From Palsa-506 sp963786975 (GTDB taxonomy: Bacteria; Actinomycetota; Actinomycetes; Streptosporangiales; Streptosporangiaceae): a stretch of 64,000 nucleotides of DNA. The notes below the pieces were generated by a model that worked only from the letters and a program-made list of their open reading frames with translations, was not told the origin of the DNA and made no database searches. Where the stretch lies: NCBI GenBank assembly GCA_963786975.1, contig CAWBBE010000005.1:620001-684000 (forward strand), written 5' to 3'. Shown here piece by piece: positions 50,866 through 60,573 of this stretch. Both the position numbers and the translations under genes were made by a program. How positions within the stretch are numbered: the first letter of the stretch is position 1; each line of letters opens with the position of its first letter.

Positions 50866-51866
50866 TGGCCGCGCAGCAGCCGGCCCCGGCCACGGACCCG
50901 GCCGCCCGCGAGCCGAGGCACGGGCTCCGCATCCTGCTGATCTGGCTGGTCCTGGCGCTGGCCGTCGATCTGATCATCTGGTTCGTCTGGGCCCCGCACA
51001 TGCCACCGGGCGACATGACCACCTCGGCCAAGCACCAGCAGTTCGACATCGCGGTCCTGTCCGTGACCGGCGCGCCGGTCATCCTGGCCGTCTGGGTCTA
51101 CTTCGCCTACGCGCTGATCGCGTGGCGGAGCAGGCCGGGCGACGAGGAGGACGGCCCGCCGATCCACGGCAACACCAGGATCTCGGTCGCCTGGATCGTC
51201 GGGACCGCGGTGATCGTGCTGTGGGCGTTCGTGTTCGGCACCATTGAGCTGGTCGGCCCGGCGGGCGCCGGCTCCGGCGAGGGCCCGGCCCCGATCTGGA
51301 AGATCAGCGGTGTGACCACGGCAGCGTGGACACCGGGCAGCAAGGACATCCTGCAGGTGCAGGTGATCGGCCAGGAGTGGTGGTGGACCTACCGTTACCC
51401 GCAGTTCGGCGGCTTCGAGTCGACCCAGCTCTACCTGCCGGCGGATACCCCGGTGGCGTTCCACGTCACATCTCTCGACGTCATCCACAGCTTCTGGCCC
51501 TACAAGCTAGGCGTGAAGGCGGACGCCAACCCGGGAGTGGACAACGTCGCCTACACCGAGGCAAAGCAGCTCGGCGCCTTCGTGGTCCGGTGCAATGAGC
51601 TCTGCGGGCTGTGGCACGGCGCGATGTACGACTCTGGCAGGGTGATTACCCAGGCTGCGTTCCAGGCATGGGCAGCCGGAGTGCGGGCCAGGGAGCAGCG
51701 GGACGGGGTGCTCGCCGACTTGCCCGCCTTTGCCCTGACCTACGACCCCACCGTGGTCCCGCAGCTGGGCCAGGACCTGGTCAAGGTCGCCGGCATTACC
51801 GGGGCCAACGGCTACTACTACTCCGGCCCGCAGGCCGGGACGCCGGGCCCGCCGGAGTCGCCGTGA
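50865..51866 (+). CDS. ctaC: Cytochrome c oxidase subunit II
   Basis: 333 residues. Two transmembrane helices (ILLIWLVLALAVDLIIWFVW and SVTGAPVILAVWVYFAYALI) plus a third hydrophobic stretch (SVAWIVGTAVIVLWAFVFG). The periplasmic domain has QVIGQEWWWTYRYPQFGG (the aromatic entry patch), DVIHSFWPYKLGVKADANPG (first CuA His) and the complete CuA loop CNELCGLWHGAM (two Cys, His, Met). It accepts electrons from cytochrome c. No fused cytochrome c domain is present. Starts one base inside the previous stop. Followed by ctaD after a short gap. Confidence 0.92.
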   Translation: MAAQQPAPATDPAAREPRHGLRILLIWLVLALAVDLIIWFVWAPHMPPGDMTTSAKHQQFDIAVLSVTGAPVILAVWVYFAYALIAWRSRPGDEEDGPPIHGNTRISVAWIVGTAVIVLWAFVFGTIELVGPAGAGSGEGPAPIWKISGVTTAAWTPGSKDILQVQVIGQEWWWTYRYPQFGGFESTQLYLPADTPVAFHVTSLDVIHSFWPYKLGVKADANPGVDNVAYTEAKQLGAFVVRCNELCGLWHGAMYDSGRVITQAAFQAWAAGVRAREQRDGVLADLPAFALTYDPTVVPQLGQDLVKVAGITGANGYYYSGPQAGTPGPPESP

Positions 51867-51929
51867 TGCCGCGGGACGCGGCCGGGATACGGACTGCTGT
51901 TGCGATGATTCCGATGAAGAGGTGACCGG

Positions 51930-53883
51930 ATGGCCATCGAGATTGAGCCGGGCGCGGACCGTATTCAGCCTGTCGACCGGGGCCCGGAGTCGGCCCGGCC
52001 GTGGTGGCTGAAGGCAGCATTCCACTCGGGCCTGGCCCTTGCGGTGGCCGGCTGACTTCCTTGGCCACTGGCTGGGTAACTTCCTGGCCAGCGGCTACCC
52101 GCAGAACGGGCTGTCAGACAGCAACGACGTCCCGATCGTGCTTGGCTATGCGTTCGCGGTGGTCGGCTGGCTGGCCGGCCTCGGCGTGTTCAACGACCTC
52201 GGGCGGCTGGTTACCGGCAGGCCGGTGCGGGATGTGGAATATGCTCCGCCGGGCGGCCTTGCCAAGTACTTCAGGTTCACCCTGGACCACAAGGTCGTCG
52301 GCATCCAGTACCTGTTCGGGATGATCACTTATTTCCTCACCGGCGGGCTGTTCGCGATGGCGATCCGGTCCGAGCTGCTCTCGCCGACATACCACCTGCT
52401 GAGCCCCGGCAACTACCTGATGGTGGTGGGCGAGCACGGCACGATGATGATGATGATGATGACGTCGCTCATCCTGGGGCCGTTCGGCAATTACCTGGTA
52501 CCGATCATGATCGGCTCCAAGCGGGTGGCGTTCCCGCGGCTGGAGGCGCTGTCGTTCTGGCTCACCCCGGCGGCGTACATCATCTTGCTGTCCGGGCTGC
52601 TGTTCGGCGGGTTCCCGTTCGGCTGGACCGGGTACGCGCCGCTGAGCATCCAGGCGGGCCAGGGCGCGGACTGCTACTACTTCGCGTTCGGCCTGATGGG
52701 GATCTCCGTCATCCTGGCCGGCTTCAACATCATCGTCACGATCGTCAACTACCGGGCGCCGGGGATGCGCTGGAGCCGGCTGCCGATCTTCGTGTGGGCC
52801 ATGTTCTCGGTGTCGTTCCTCATGGTGCTCGCCGCGCCGGTGCTGGTCGGCGGCTGCTACATGACGTTGATGGACCGCACCTTCCAGACCGCGTTCTTCA
52901 CCAACACCCTCGGCGGCAGCAGTTACCTGTGGGAGAACCTGTTCTGGTTCTTCGGCCATCCGGAGGTGTATATCCTGGCGCTGCCCGGCTTCGGCATCGT
53001 GTCGGAGATCCTCCCGGTGTTCTGCCGCAAGCCGCTGTTCGGCTACCGGGTAGCGGGCGCCGGCATGGTCGGGGTGACCCTGCTCAGCTTCTTCGTCTGG
53101 CAGCATCACCTGTTCAGCAGCGGGATCAACCCGGATATGCGGCCGCTGTTCATGCTGACCACCGAGCTGATCTCGGTCCCGACCGGCTTCATCTTCCTGG
53201 TCGCCATGGGGACCTTCTGGAAGGCGAAAATCCGGTTCAGCATCCCGATGCTGTTCGCGCTGGCGTTCTACTTCAATTTCCTGATCGGCGGCATCTCGGG
53301 AGTCTTCCTGTCCGACGTGCCGGCCGACACCACCGAGCACGGCAGCTTCTTCGTGATGGCCCACTTCCACTATACGATCATGGGCGGGCTGATCTTCGCG
53401 TTCATGGCCGGCATCTACTACTGGCTGCCGAAGATGACCGGGATCAAGCTGAACGAGCGACTCGGCAAGATTCATTTCTGGACCATGTTCATCTTCTTCA
53501 ACTCGACGTTCCTTCCCCTGTTCGCGCTGGGGATGGCAGGGATGCCGCGGCGGGTGTTCGAGTACGCGCAGAACCTGCAGACACTCAACGACTGGGTCTC
53601 GATCTCCGCCTTCTGCCTGGGCGGATCCATCCTGATCTTCCTGATCAACGTCGTCATGTCGACGCTGTTCTGGCGGGAGCGCGAGGTCGGCAACCCGTGG
53701 CGGTCCCGCGGCCTGGAATGGCAGGTCCCCTCCCCGGTACCGCCATCGAACTTTGAGGTTGTCCCGGTGGTGCTGTCCGGCCCGTATGAGTACGGGGTGA
53801 AGAGCGCGCCGCCGGTGGCAGACCTTAATCCGCCGGCGGGCGTCATCACCGGCGCCCTCGCCGGCGCCGGAGCGGAGGCTTAG
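51930..53883 (+). CDS. ctaD: Cytochrome c oxidase subunit I, one frame break near the N-terminus
   Basis: About 650 residues. ATG 51930 has GAAGAGGTGA upstream and reads MAIEIEPGADRIQPVDRG to LALAVAG, where a stop appears at 52053. Reading continues one frame over as FLGHWLGNFLASGYPQNG, a helix continuation, so an extra or missing base near 52050-52060 is likely. If not corrected, the gene would start downstream (for example 52039 frame). Key residues: heme His in GEHGTMMMMMM, CuB His/Tyr in FFGHPEVYILALPGFG, HH in WQHHLF, heme pair in AHFHYTIMGG. Twelve or more helices. Catalytic core of an A-type heme-copper oxidase. Confidence 0.9.
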
Positions 53884-53885
53884 CG

Positions 53886-54548
53886 ATGGCCGAGACAACT
53901 GCGACGCCGCCCGGGCCTAGCCGCGAGGTCGAGGAGGCCGCGTTCTACAACCAGGCGGCGCTCAACGCCGCCTGGACCGGTTCGCGCCTTGCCCTGGGCG
54001 CGCTGTCGTTCCTGTTCGGCTCGTTCGCGTTTGCCTACTTCTACCTCCGGTCGGTCGACTCCGGCGGGCGCTGGCATGGCTCTGCTTTCCGGCCGCCATC
54101 GATCCTGATGGGCACCATCATCATGTTCCTCGTGGTGCTCAGCGCCGGCTTGCAGTACGCCGGACTACAGCAGATCAAGGCTGGCAGCAAGAAGATATGG
54201 CAGGCCGCGGGCGCCGTGGCGCTCCTGCTCGGACTTGGCGCAGTGGCGCTCCAGATCATCGAGTTGATGTTCCTCCCGTTCTGGCCGGCGAGCTCGGGAT
54301 TCTCCAGCGTGTTCGTTGGCTTCAACCCGGTATTCGTGGTCGTCCTGCTGGTGGCGCTGGTCTGGCTGGAGATCCTGCTCGCCAGGTCGAGATCTATCCC
54401 GGCGATCTCGTTCGTCGAGCAGCCGCCCACCTACACCGACGTGGTGGTCCTGCAGCGCTTCCAGGCGTCGCTCTCCGCCTTCACAACCGTGTGGAACTTC
54501 CTCGCAGCCATGGCAGTACTGTTCTGGGTGTTGTTCTACGTGATCTGA
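53886..54548 (+). CDS. ctaE: Cytochrome c oxidase subunit III
   Basis: 220 residues, two bases after ctaD. Five to six helices (ALGALSFLFGSFAFAYFYLRS, LMGTIIMFLVVLSAGLQYAGL, AAGAVALLLGLGAVALQIIEL, VFVVVLLVALVWLEILLA, WNFLAAMAVLFWVLFYVI). The region WNFLAAMAVLFWVLFY at the end is typical of subunit III. Helps stability of subunit I and oxygen entry. Confidence 0.85.
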   Translation: MAETTATPPGPSREVEEAAFYNQAALNAAWTGSRLALGALSFLFGSFAFAYFYLRSVDSGGRWHGSAFRPPSILMGTIIMFLVVLSAGLQYAGLQQIKAGSKKIWQAAGAVALLLGLGAVALQIIELMFLPFWPASSGFSSVFVGFNPVFVVVLLVALVWLEILLARSRSIPAISFVEQPPTYTDVVVLQRFQASLSAFTTVWNFLAAMAVLFWVLFYVI

Positions 54549-54586
54549 CCGGCTGAGTTGACCTGATTCGCGGCAGGAGGCAGGAA

Positions 54587-54952
54587 ATGCCTGAACCTAT
54601 TCTCGCGTCAGCGGGCAGTGACTGGAGCTACGGCGGGTCCATCCTGACTTTCCTGTTCCCGATGATCCTCTTCCTGGTGGTCGCCGGCGTCCTGTGGGTT
54701 CTCTACACCAAGCCGCAGCAAGTGCCCGGTCGCAGCTACCTCGCGCACGATCGTTCAGTCATTGCTACGCCCACCGTGACGGCCGTGGCCGCGAGCGCCG
54801 GGCCGCCGGGGGAGATGGCCGCTCCGGCCGTCATCGCGCCGGCGGCGTCCGTCGGCCCTGCTGCCGCCAGCGGCCAGCAGGACGCGGCCGCTGGACCGGC
54901 CGGGGCGGGCCCGGAGACAGCAGCTGCGGACGGCACGGAGGCCGGCGAGTGA
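54587..54952 (+). CDS. Small single-helix oxidase-operon protein
   Basis: 121 residues, GGAGG before ATG 54587. One helix (ILTFLFPMILFLVVAGVLWVLY) followed by TKPQQVPG and a long Ala/Pro/Gly-rich tail without fold. Actinobacterial oxidase operons often carry a short subunit IV-like protein at this place; that is the probable identity, by position only. The stop overlaps the ctaB start (GTGA). Confidence 0.6.
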   Translation: MPEPILASAGSDWSYGGSILTFLFPMILFLVVAGVLWVLYTKPQQVPGRSYLAHDRSVIATPTVTAVAASAGPPGEMAAPAVIAPAASVGPAAASGQQDAAAGPAGAGPETAAADGTEAGE

Positions 54953-55914
54953 CACAGGCGACGAGCGCGCTGCCCGGGCACGGGCCTGCGCAGCTAACCG
55001 TGACGAGCGGCGGGCGGCGGCCCGCGCGGCTGGTCGCGAGGTCGCTTTTCCTGCTCACCAAGCCGCGGATCATCGAACTGCTGCTGGTCACCACCGTTCC
55101 CACCATGCTGCTCGCCAAGCGCGGCCTGCCGTCGGCCTGGCTGCTGGCGGCCACGCTGCTCGGCGGCGCGCTCGCGGCGGCCAGCGCCAACACGCTGAAC
55201 TGCTACCTCGACCGCGACATCGACGCGCTGATGAAGCGCACCTCGCGCCGCCCGCTGGTGGCCAAGGGCACGAAGGCGCCGATCAAGCCCGGTGAGGCGC
55301 TCGCCTCCGGGATCGTGCTCGGGGCGCTGGCCACGGTGCTGCTCGGCACCGGCGTCAACTGGCTCGCCGCGGTGCTGGCCGACGGCGCCATCCTGTTCTA
55401 CGTCTTCGTCTACACCCTGGGGCTCAAGCGCCGGACCGCGTCCAACATCGTGATCGGCGGCGCGGCCGGGTGCTTCCCGGTGCTGGTCGGCTGGGCAGCG
55501 GTCACCGGCACGGTGAGCCTGCCCGCGATCGTGCTGTTCGCCGTGATCTTCCTCTGGACGCCGCCGCACTTCTGGGCACTGGCCATGAAGTTCCGCGACG
55601 ACTACGCGGCGGCCAGCGTGCCGATGCTGCCGGTCGTCGCGACTCCCGCGGCGGTGGCACGGAAGATCCTGGTCTACTCCTACGCGATGGTCGCTGCCAC
55701 GCTGGCGCTTGCCCCGTACGCCGGCTGGCTGTACGGCGGCTGCGCCGCGGCGCTCGGCGCCTGGTTCCTGGCCGAAGCGCACCGGCTGCGCGGCCGGGTC
55801 GCCGACGGCCACGCGCCCGCGCCGATGCGGCTGTTCCACCTGTCGATTGCCTACCTGACCCTGCTGTTCACGGTGATCGCGGTGACCGCGCTGCTGCCGG
55901 CCGGGCACTGGTAG
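54949..55914 (+). CDS. ctaB: Protoheme IX farnesyltransferase (heme O synthase)
   Basis: 321 residues from GTG 54949. UbiA-type prenyltransferase with nine hydrophobic segments. First Asp-rich motif NCYLDRDIDALMKRTSRRPL, second region KRRTASNIVIGGAAGCFPVL and the PPHFWALAMKFRDDY block (heme-O-synthase signature). It farnesylates heme b, giving the precursor for heme a in this oxidase. Last gene of the oxidase operon; a ctaA gene for the next step is not in the window. Confidence 0.9.
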   Translation: MTQATSALPGHGPAQLTVTSGGRRPARLVARSLFLLTKPRIIELLLVTTVPTMLLAKRGLPSAWLLAATLLGGALAAASANTLNCYLDRDIDALMKRTSRRPLVAKGTKAPIKPGEALASGIVLGALATVLLGTGVNWLAAVLADGAILFYVFVYTLGLKRRTASNIVIGGAAGCFPVLVGWAAVTGTVSLPAIVLFAVIFLWTPPHFWALAMKFRDDYAAASVPMLPVVATPAAVARKILVYSYAMVAATLALAPYAGWLYGGCAAALGAWFLAEAHRLRGRVADGHAPAPMRLFHLSIAYLTLLFTVIAVTALLPAGHW

Positions 55915-56067
55915 CCGCCGTGTTCCCAGGCGGCCGGCTTATCTCCCGGTTACCGTGCCCGGCGGCCGGCCGGGCGTGCCGCAGCCGGGGGCAAAGCCGG
56001 GCGCACCGGGCGGCAAAGTCTTCGTACGCGCTGTCATATCGCGCAGCTATCCGGGCAGTGTGCCAAT

Positions 56068-57669
56068 ATGACCCGGCTTAGCCCGCCGTCCAGACGTGCC
56101 TTCATCGGCATCGGCGCCGCTGTCGTCGCGGGCGGCGCCGTGGCGGCCGCCAGGATCGCCGGCTCCGGGCAGCCGGATGAGCGGGCAGCCCGCGCGGCCG
56201 GCCACCGGGACGGCCAGCGGCCGGCCACCGCGGCGCATCACCGGCCGGTCGCCGAGAACGAGCTGCCCGGTGACCGGCACTGGCGGATCCGGCACCTCGG
56301 CGGCGCGCACGAGATCGAGGGTTACGCCGGGCGGTCCAGCGTGCTGCCAGGCGAGAGCGTGCCGCTGTACGTATCGACGACGGCGGCCGGGTACCGCGTG
56401 GTGGCCTTCCGGATGGGCTGGTACCACGGCGACCTGGCCCGCCGGGTGTGGCAGTCCGGCTCGCTGCGCGGCCGCCGGCAGCGCAAGCCGGTCCGGGACC
56501 GGCGGACCAACACGGTCCGGGCCGGCTGGGAGCCGTCGCTCACCGTGCCGACCGATGACTGGCCGGACGGGTCGTACCTGCTCCGGCTGGACGCTGACTC
56601 CGGCGCGCAGCGATTCGTCCCGCTGACCGTGCGGTCCGCCGACGCGGCCGGCAAGGTCGTGATCAAGAACGCGGTGGCGACCTGGCAGGCCTACAACGGC
56701 TGGGGCGGCTACGACCTGTACAACGGCCCCGGCGGCGCGGACGACTACGGCAACCGTGCCCTCGCGGTCAGCCTCGACCGGCCAGCCGACGGCAACGGCG
56801 CGCCGCTGTTCCTCGTCTATGAGCGGAAGGTGATCGAGCTGGCCGAGCGGGCCGGCCTGCCGCTTGCGTACGTGACCAGCATGGACATCGCCGCCAGGCC
56901 GCACCTGCTGGACGGGGCGAGCGCCCTGGTCTCGCCCGGGCACGACGAGTACTGGTGCCCGGCGGAACGCGCGCACGTGACCGCGGCCAGGGACGCCGGG
57001 ATGAACCTGGCCTTCCTCGGCGCGAACGCGATGTTCCGGCGGACCAGGCTCGCGCCGACCGCGCTAGGCCCGGACCGGCTGGTCATCTGCTACAAGACCA
57101 GCTATCTGCAGGACCCGATGTACGGCAAGCACAATGCGCTGGTCACCAGCGACTGGCGGGAGCCGCCGCATCCCGACCCGGAGTCATCGCTGACCGGCAC
57201 CTTGTACGAGTCCAACCCGGCCACCGCCGACTTCGTCGTGGTCAGCCCGGATGCCTGGCTGTTCCGCGGGACCGGGGTGCGGAAGGGGTCGCGGTTCCGC
57301 GGGCTGGTCGGCACCGAGTACGACCGGGTGAATCCCGGCTATCACGTCGAGCGGCCCGTCCAGGTCCTGTCGCACTCCCGGCTGACCTGCCGCGGCATCC
57401 GCAGCTTCGCCGACTCGGCGTACTACACCCACCACGGCGGGGCGGGCGTCTTCAACGCCGGCACCATGCGCTGGGTGGAGTCATTCGGCGGCCCCAACAA
57501 CTTCGGCATCAACGCCGCCTGCGGCGCCTTCACCAGGCGGGTGACGGCCAACGTGCTGCGGGCCTTCGCCGACGGGCCGGCCGCCAAGGCGTATCCCGCG
57601 CACGACAACCTGCAGGCGATCAAGGAGTGGCCCGGTGACCCGATTGCCGCCCAGCACAACCTCTGGTAG
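56068..57669 (+). CDS. Secreted protein with N,N-dimethylformamidase beta-subunit-like domain
   Basis: 533 residues. The N-terminus (RRAFIGIGAAVVAGGAVAAA) is a twin-arginine-type signal peptide. The mature part has an Ig-like region (VLPGESVPLYVSTTAAGYRVVAFRMGWYHGD) and a large domain with YNGWGGYDLYNG, VSPGHDEYWCPAERAHV, LAFLGANAMFRR, VGTEYDRVNPGY and TMRWVESFGGPNNFG. These blocks match the N,N-dimethylformamidase large-subunit-like family (PF20254-type), whose metal site lies around YWCP. The natural substrate in secreted members is unknown. Followed by a tandem pair of stem-loops. Confidence 0.65.
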   Translation: MTRLSPPSRRAFIGIGAAVVAGGAVAAARIAGSGQPDERAARAAGHRDGQRPATAAHHRPVAENELPGDRHWRIRHLGGAHEIEGYAGRSSVLPGESVPLYVSTTAAGYRVVAFRMGWYHGDLARRVWQSGSLRGRRQRKPVRDRRTNTVRAGWEPSLTVPTDDWPDGSYLLRLDADSGAQRFVPLTVRSADAAGKVVIKNAVATWQAYNGWGGYDLYNGPGGADDYGNRALAVSLDRPADGNGAPLFLVYERKVIELAERAGLPLAYVTSMDIAARPHLLDGASALVSPGHDEYWCPAERAHVTAARDAGMNLAFLGANAMFRRTRLAPTALGPDRLVICYKTSYLQDPMYGKHNALVTSDWREPPHPDPESSLTGTLYESNPATADFVVVSPDAWLFRGTGVRKGSRFRGLVGTEYDRVNPGYHVERPVQVLSHSRLTCRGIRSFADSAYYTHHGGAGVFNAGTMRWVESFGGPNNFGINAACGAFTRRVTANVLRAFADGPAAKAYPAHDNLQAIKEWPGDPIAAQHNLW

Positions 57670-57750
57670 CCCGCCCGGCGCCAGGTCGCTGGCCGGGAAA
57701 ATACCCGCCGCACGCGATGTGTATCCCCGGACGGCCCGGGTAACTGCCGC

Positions 57751-57832
57751 CCAGTGCGCGCCGGGCCCTCCCCCCCGGCCCGGCGCGCACTGGCGCGCCA
57801 GGCCCGTCCCGTCCCTCCGGGCCTGGCGCGCC
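57751..57832 (+). terminator. Two adjacent perfect stem-loops
   Basis: First stem: 17-base arms 57751-57767 and 57777-57793 (CCAGTGCGCGCCGGGCC and complement) with a C-rich nine-base loop. Second stem: 15-base arms 57792-57806 and 57818-57832 (GGCGCGCCAGGCCCG and complement) with an 11-base loop. They share two bases, so both cannot be fully formed at once. Placed between the preceding stop (57669) and the next start (57938). Confidence 0.65.
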
Positions 57833-57937
57833 CGCACGCCCAGCGGAGCTGGCCACCGACCGCGCGCGGTGCTGAGCGGAACGTAACCGCAGTAGGCTGT
57901 AAACCGGCCAATTCATCAGCGAGCGAGGTGGCTCATC

Positions 57938-59524
57938 ATGAATCAGGCGCCAAGTTTCTCCCGCCGGGCAAGGTGGGCGGTTCCGTCCGGTGCCGTCGCG
58001 GCCGTTGGCGTCGTGGTGGCCGGGTCGGTGCTGACCAGCGCCCAGGCCGCGCCATCCCTGCAGCCCCGGACGCCCGCCCAGCTCATTTCCGCGATCGCCG
58101 CAAGCAAGTCGGCGCCGGCCGCGCTGAGCGGCACCATCGTGTCCGATGCCGCGCTCGGGCTGCCCGATCTTCCCGGCGTTGGTAACCCCGGTTCGATCGC
58201 GTCGCTGCTGACCGGCTCGCACACCATCAAGGTCTGGTACGCCCGGCCCGGCCAGCTCAGGCTGGCCCTGCCGGTACCGCTGGGCGAGACCGACCTGCGG
58301 GTGAACGGGCGCCAGGTGTGGCTGTGGAACAGCCAGCGCAACACCGCGACCCGCATTCTGCCGCCGGCCGCCGCCCCGGTCATGTCCGGCAAGCCCGCGC
58401 AGGTTCCGGTCGCCTCGTCCGGCACCGGCCATGCCGCCGCTAAGGCGGCCTCGTCCAGCCTGGCCTACCAGAGCAGCATCGCCTTCACCGCCAGCCCGAC
58501 ACCGCAGCAGGTGGCCCGGCGGCTACTGGCCGCGGTGGGCCCGACGACCACGGTCGGCGTGGCGAGCAACGTCATGGTGGCCGGCCGGGCCGCCTATCAG
58601 CTCACGCTCGCGCCGAAGAACCCCGGCTCGCTGATCGGCCGGATCACCATCGCGGTCGACGGCAGCCGGTACTTCCCGCTGCGGGTTCAGGTCTTCGCCC
58701 GCGGCGCGGCCAGCCCTGCCTTCCAGATCGGCTTTACCTCGATCTCCTTCGCCCGCCCGGCCGCGTCCAACTTCGCGTTCACGCCGCCGCCCGGCGCCCG
58801 GGTAAAGATCGCCCGGCCGTCGGTCGGTCCCATGCTCGGCATCCCGCCGGGCATCCTGCCGGGCGCCCGGCTGGGCGCCCTGCCCAGGACCAGCTGGCAG
58901 CAGAGCATCCACGGGCCGCAAGGCGCGATCGCCTGCACCAGCGTCCGGGCCAGGCTCAACGGCAAGCCCACCGGCCGCCGGATCCTGCCGGGCAAGTGCG
59001 CCAGGCTGCTGCCGATCGGGCGCGCTCAGTGCATTATGCGGGCCGTGCCGTTGCCGCCGGGCAGCCTCACCATGAACCCGCAGCGGGCCGCCCAGAAGGG
59101 CATCCGGATAGCAATTCCTGCGCACCTGCCCAGGAGCGAGCGGCAGCGCGTGCTGAAGCGGCAGTTGCGCACGCTCAAGCCGCTGAGCCGGCCCCGGGCC
59201 CCCTGCGCCGGCTGGCATGGCGCCGGCTGGTACGGGTACGCGCCGGGAACTGGCGCGACGTTCCCGCCCGGCGTGAACGCGCCGAGGGTGATCGGCAGCG
59301 GCTGGACTGCGGTCGCCGTCCTCCCTGCCCCCAGCCTGACCGGCCAGGCCGGCGGTCTGGCCGGGCTGCTGCTCCGGTCCGCCACCGCGGTGCACGGCTC
59401 CTGGGGCCGCGGCCGGCTGCTGCGCACCAGCCTGGTCTCGGTGCTGATCACCAGCAACGGCAAGGCGCTGATCGGCGCCGTGACCCCGGCCGTCCTCTAC
59501 GCCGCCGCGGCCCAGGCGAAGTGA
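57938..59524 (+). CDS. Secreted LolA/RseB-like protein paired with an ABC transporter
   Basis: 528 residues. A Tat- or Sec-type signal (SRRARWAVPSGAVAAVGVVVAG) with cleavage near AQAAPS. The mature part (TPAQLISAIAASKSAPAALSGTIVSD, HTIKVWYARPGQLRLALPV, DLRVNGRQVWLWNSQRNTATRI) has the half-barrel pattern of LolA/RseB-type proteins. The C-terminal half is Pro/Gly-rich with a Cys pair (GAIACTSVRAR, PGKCARL). In actinobacteria such proteins are found with ABC-2 systems of the type coded next; they may present or sense a lipid or peptide. The stop overlaps the ABC gene start (GTGA). Confidence 0.55.
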   Translation: MNQAPSFSRRARWAVPSGAVAAVGVVVAGSVLTSAQAAPSLQPRTPAQLISAIAASKSAPAALSGTIVSDAALGLPDLPGVGNPGSIASLLTGSHTIKVWYARPGQLRLALPVPLGETDLRVNGRQVWLWNSQRNTATRILPPAAAPVMSGKPAQVPVASSGTGHAAAKAASSSLAYQSSIAFTASPTPQQVARRLLAAVGPTTTVGVASNVMVAGRAAYQLTLAPKNPGSLIGRITIAVDGSRYFPLRVQVFARGAASPAFQIGFTSISFARPAASNFAFTPPPGARVKIARPSVGPMLGIPPGILPGARLGALPRTSWQQSIHGPQGAIACTSVRARLNGKPTGRRILPGKCARLLPIGRAQCIMRAVPLPPGSLTMNPQRAAQKGIRIAIPAHLPRSERQRVLKRQLRTLKPLSRPRAPCAGWHGAGWYGYAPGTGATFPPGVNAPRVIGSGWTAVAVLPAPSLTGQAGGLAGLLLRSATAVHGSWGRGRLLRTSLVSVLITSNGKALIGAVTPAVLYAAAAQAK

Positions 59525-60573
59525 CCTCAGCCTCGCGCGCGGCGGGCCAGCGGGACGAGATCAGCTTCGGTGACGCCGAGGCCCAGCCGCTGCCCGCGGC
59601 GGGCAGCCAGCCCCCGGGCGCCGGCCAGCCCCCGGGCGGCGCCGTGCCCGCGATCACGACCAGCGGGCTGACCAAGCGCTTTCGCGGCGGCCAGCTCGCC
59701 GTGGACGGCATCGACCTGGCCGTGCCGCACGGGTCGGTCTACGGCTTCCTCGGCCCGAACGGGTCAGGCAAGACCACCACGATCCGGATGCTGCTCGGCC
59801 TGGTCCATCCGACCAGCGGCCGTCATGACCTGCTCGGCACGGCGATGCCGGCGGGCACGAACACCGTGCTGTCCCGGGTCGGGTCGCTGGTCGAGGGGCC
59901 GGCCTTCTACTCGCAGCTGTCCGGGCGGGCCAACCTGGCCAGGTGCGACGCCGCGGACCGGACCGCCGACCCGGCTACCGCCGACGCCCGGATCGCCACC
60001 GCGCTGGACCGGGTCGGCCTGCTCGGCGCCGCAAAGAAGCACTACCGGGCCTACTCGCTCGGCATGAAGCAGCGGCTGGCGATCGCGGCCGGCCTGCTCA
60101 GGCCGCGCGAGCTGCTGATCCTGGACGAGCCGACGAACGGCCTCGACCCGCAGGGCACCCGTGAGGTGCGCGGCCTGATCAGGGACATCGCCGCCGACGG
60201 GACCACGGTCTTCGTCTCCTCGCACCTGCTGGCCGAGGTGGAGCAGATCTGCTCGCACGTCGGCGTGATGCGCACCGGGAAGCTCGTCTTCCAGGGCACC
60301 CTGGACGAGCTGCGCAGCCGGGGCACCGCGCGGATCCTGGTCCGCACCACCGAGCCGGGCAAGGCCGCCGAGGTACTGGCGGAACTCGGGCTGGCCGACA
60401 TCCGGACGGCCGGGCAGGAGGCCAGCGCGCAGCTCGGCGGGCAGCCGCCGGAGGAAATCTGCGCGCGGCTGGTGCACGCGGATGTCCCGGTCGCCGGGCT
60501 GGCCACGCCGCGGCCCAGCCTGGAGGATTTGTTCGTCGAGCTAACCGGCGAGGGTTTCCGTGTCGACGGCTGA
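59521..60573 (+). CDS. ABC transporter ATP-binding protein
   Basis: 350 residues from GTG 59521. After an Ala/Pro-rich leader of about 45 residues the ATPase has Walker A GPNGSGKTTTIRML, Q-loop region GSLVEGPAFYSQLSG, signature YSLGMKQRLAIA, Walker B LLILDEPTNGLD and switch His in SSHLLAEVEQI. The C-terminal DrrA/CcmA-like extension (LEDLFVELTGEGFRVDG) fits ABC-2 type antibiotic or lipid exporters. Overlaps the permease gene by 14 bases. Confidence 0.9.
   Translation: MTSASRAAGQRDEISFGDAEAQPLPAAGSQPPGAGQPPGGAVPAITTSGLTKRFRGGQLAVDGIDLAVPHGSVYGFLGPNGSGKTTTIRMLLGLVHPTSGRHDLLGTAMPAGTNTVLSRVGSLVEGPAFYSQLSGRANLARCDAADRTADPATADARIATALDRVGLLGAAKKHYRAYSLGMKQRLAIAAGLLRPRELLILDEPTNGLDPQGTREVRGLIRDIAADGTTVFVSSHLLAEVEQICSHVGVMRTGKLVFQGTLDELRSRGTARILVRTTEPGKAAEVLAELGLADIRTAGQEASAQLGGQPPEEICARLVHADVPVAGLATPRPSLEDLFVELTGEGFRVDG

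Noticed and set aside
52114..53898. 594-codon open frame on the minus strand opposite ctaD
   Set aside because: It mirrors a clearly functional subunit I gene; its composition (runs of Arg, His, Asp, Gln) is the usual antisense shadow in high-GC DNA and matches no family.
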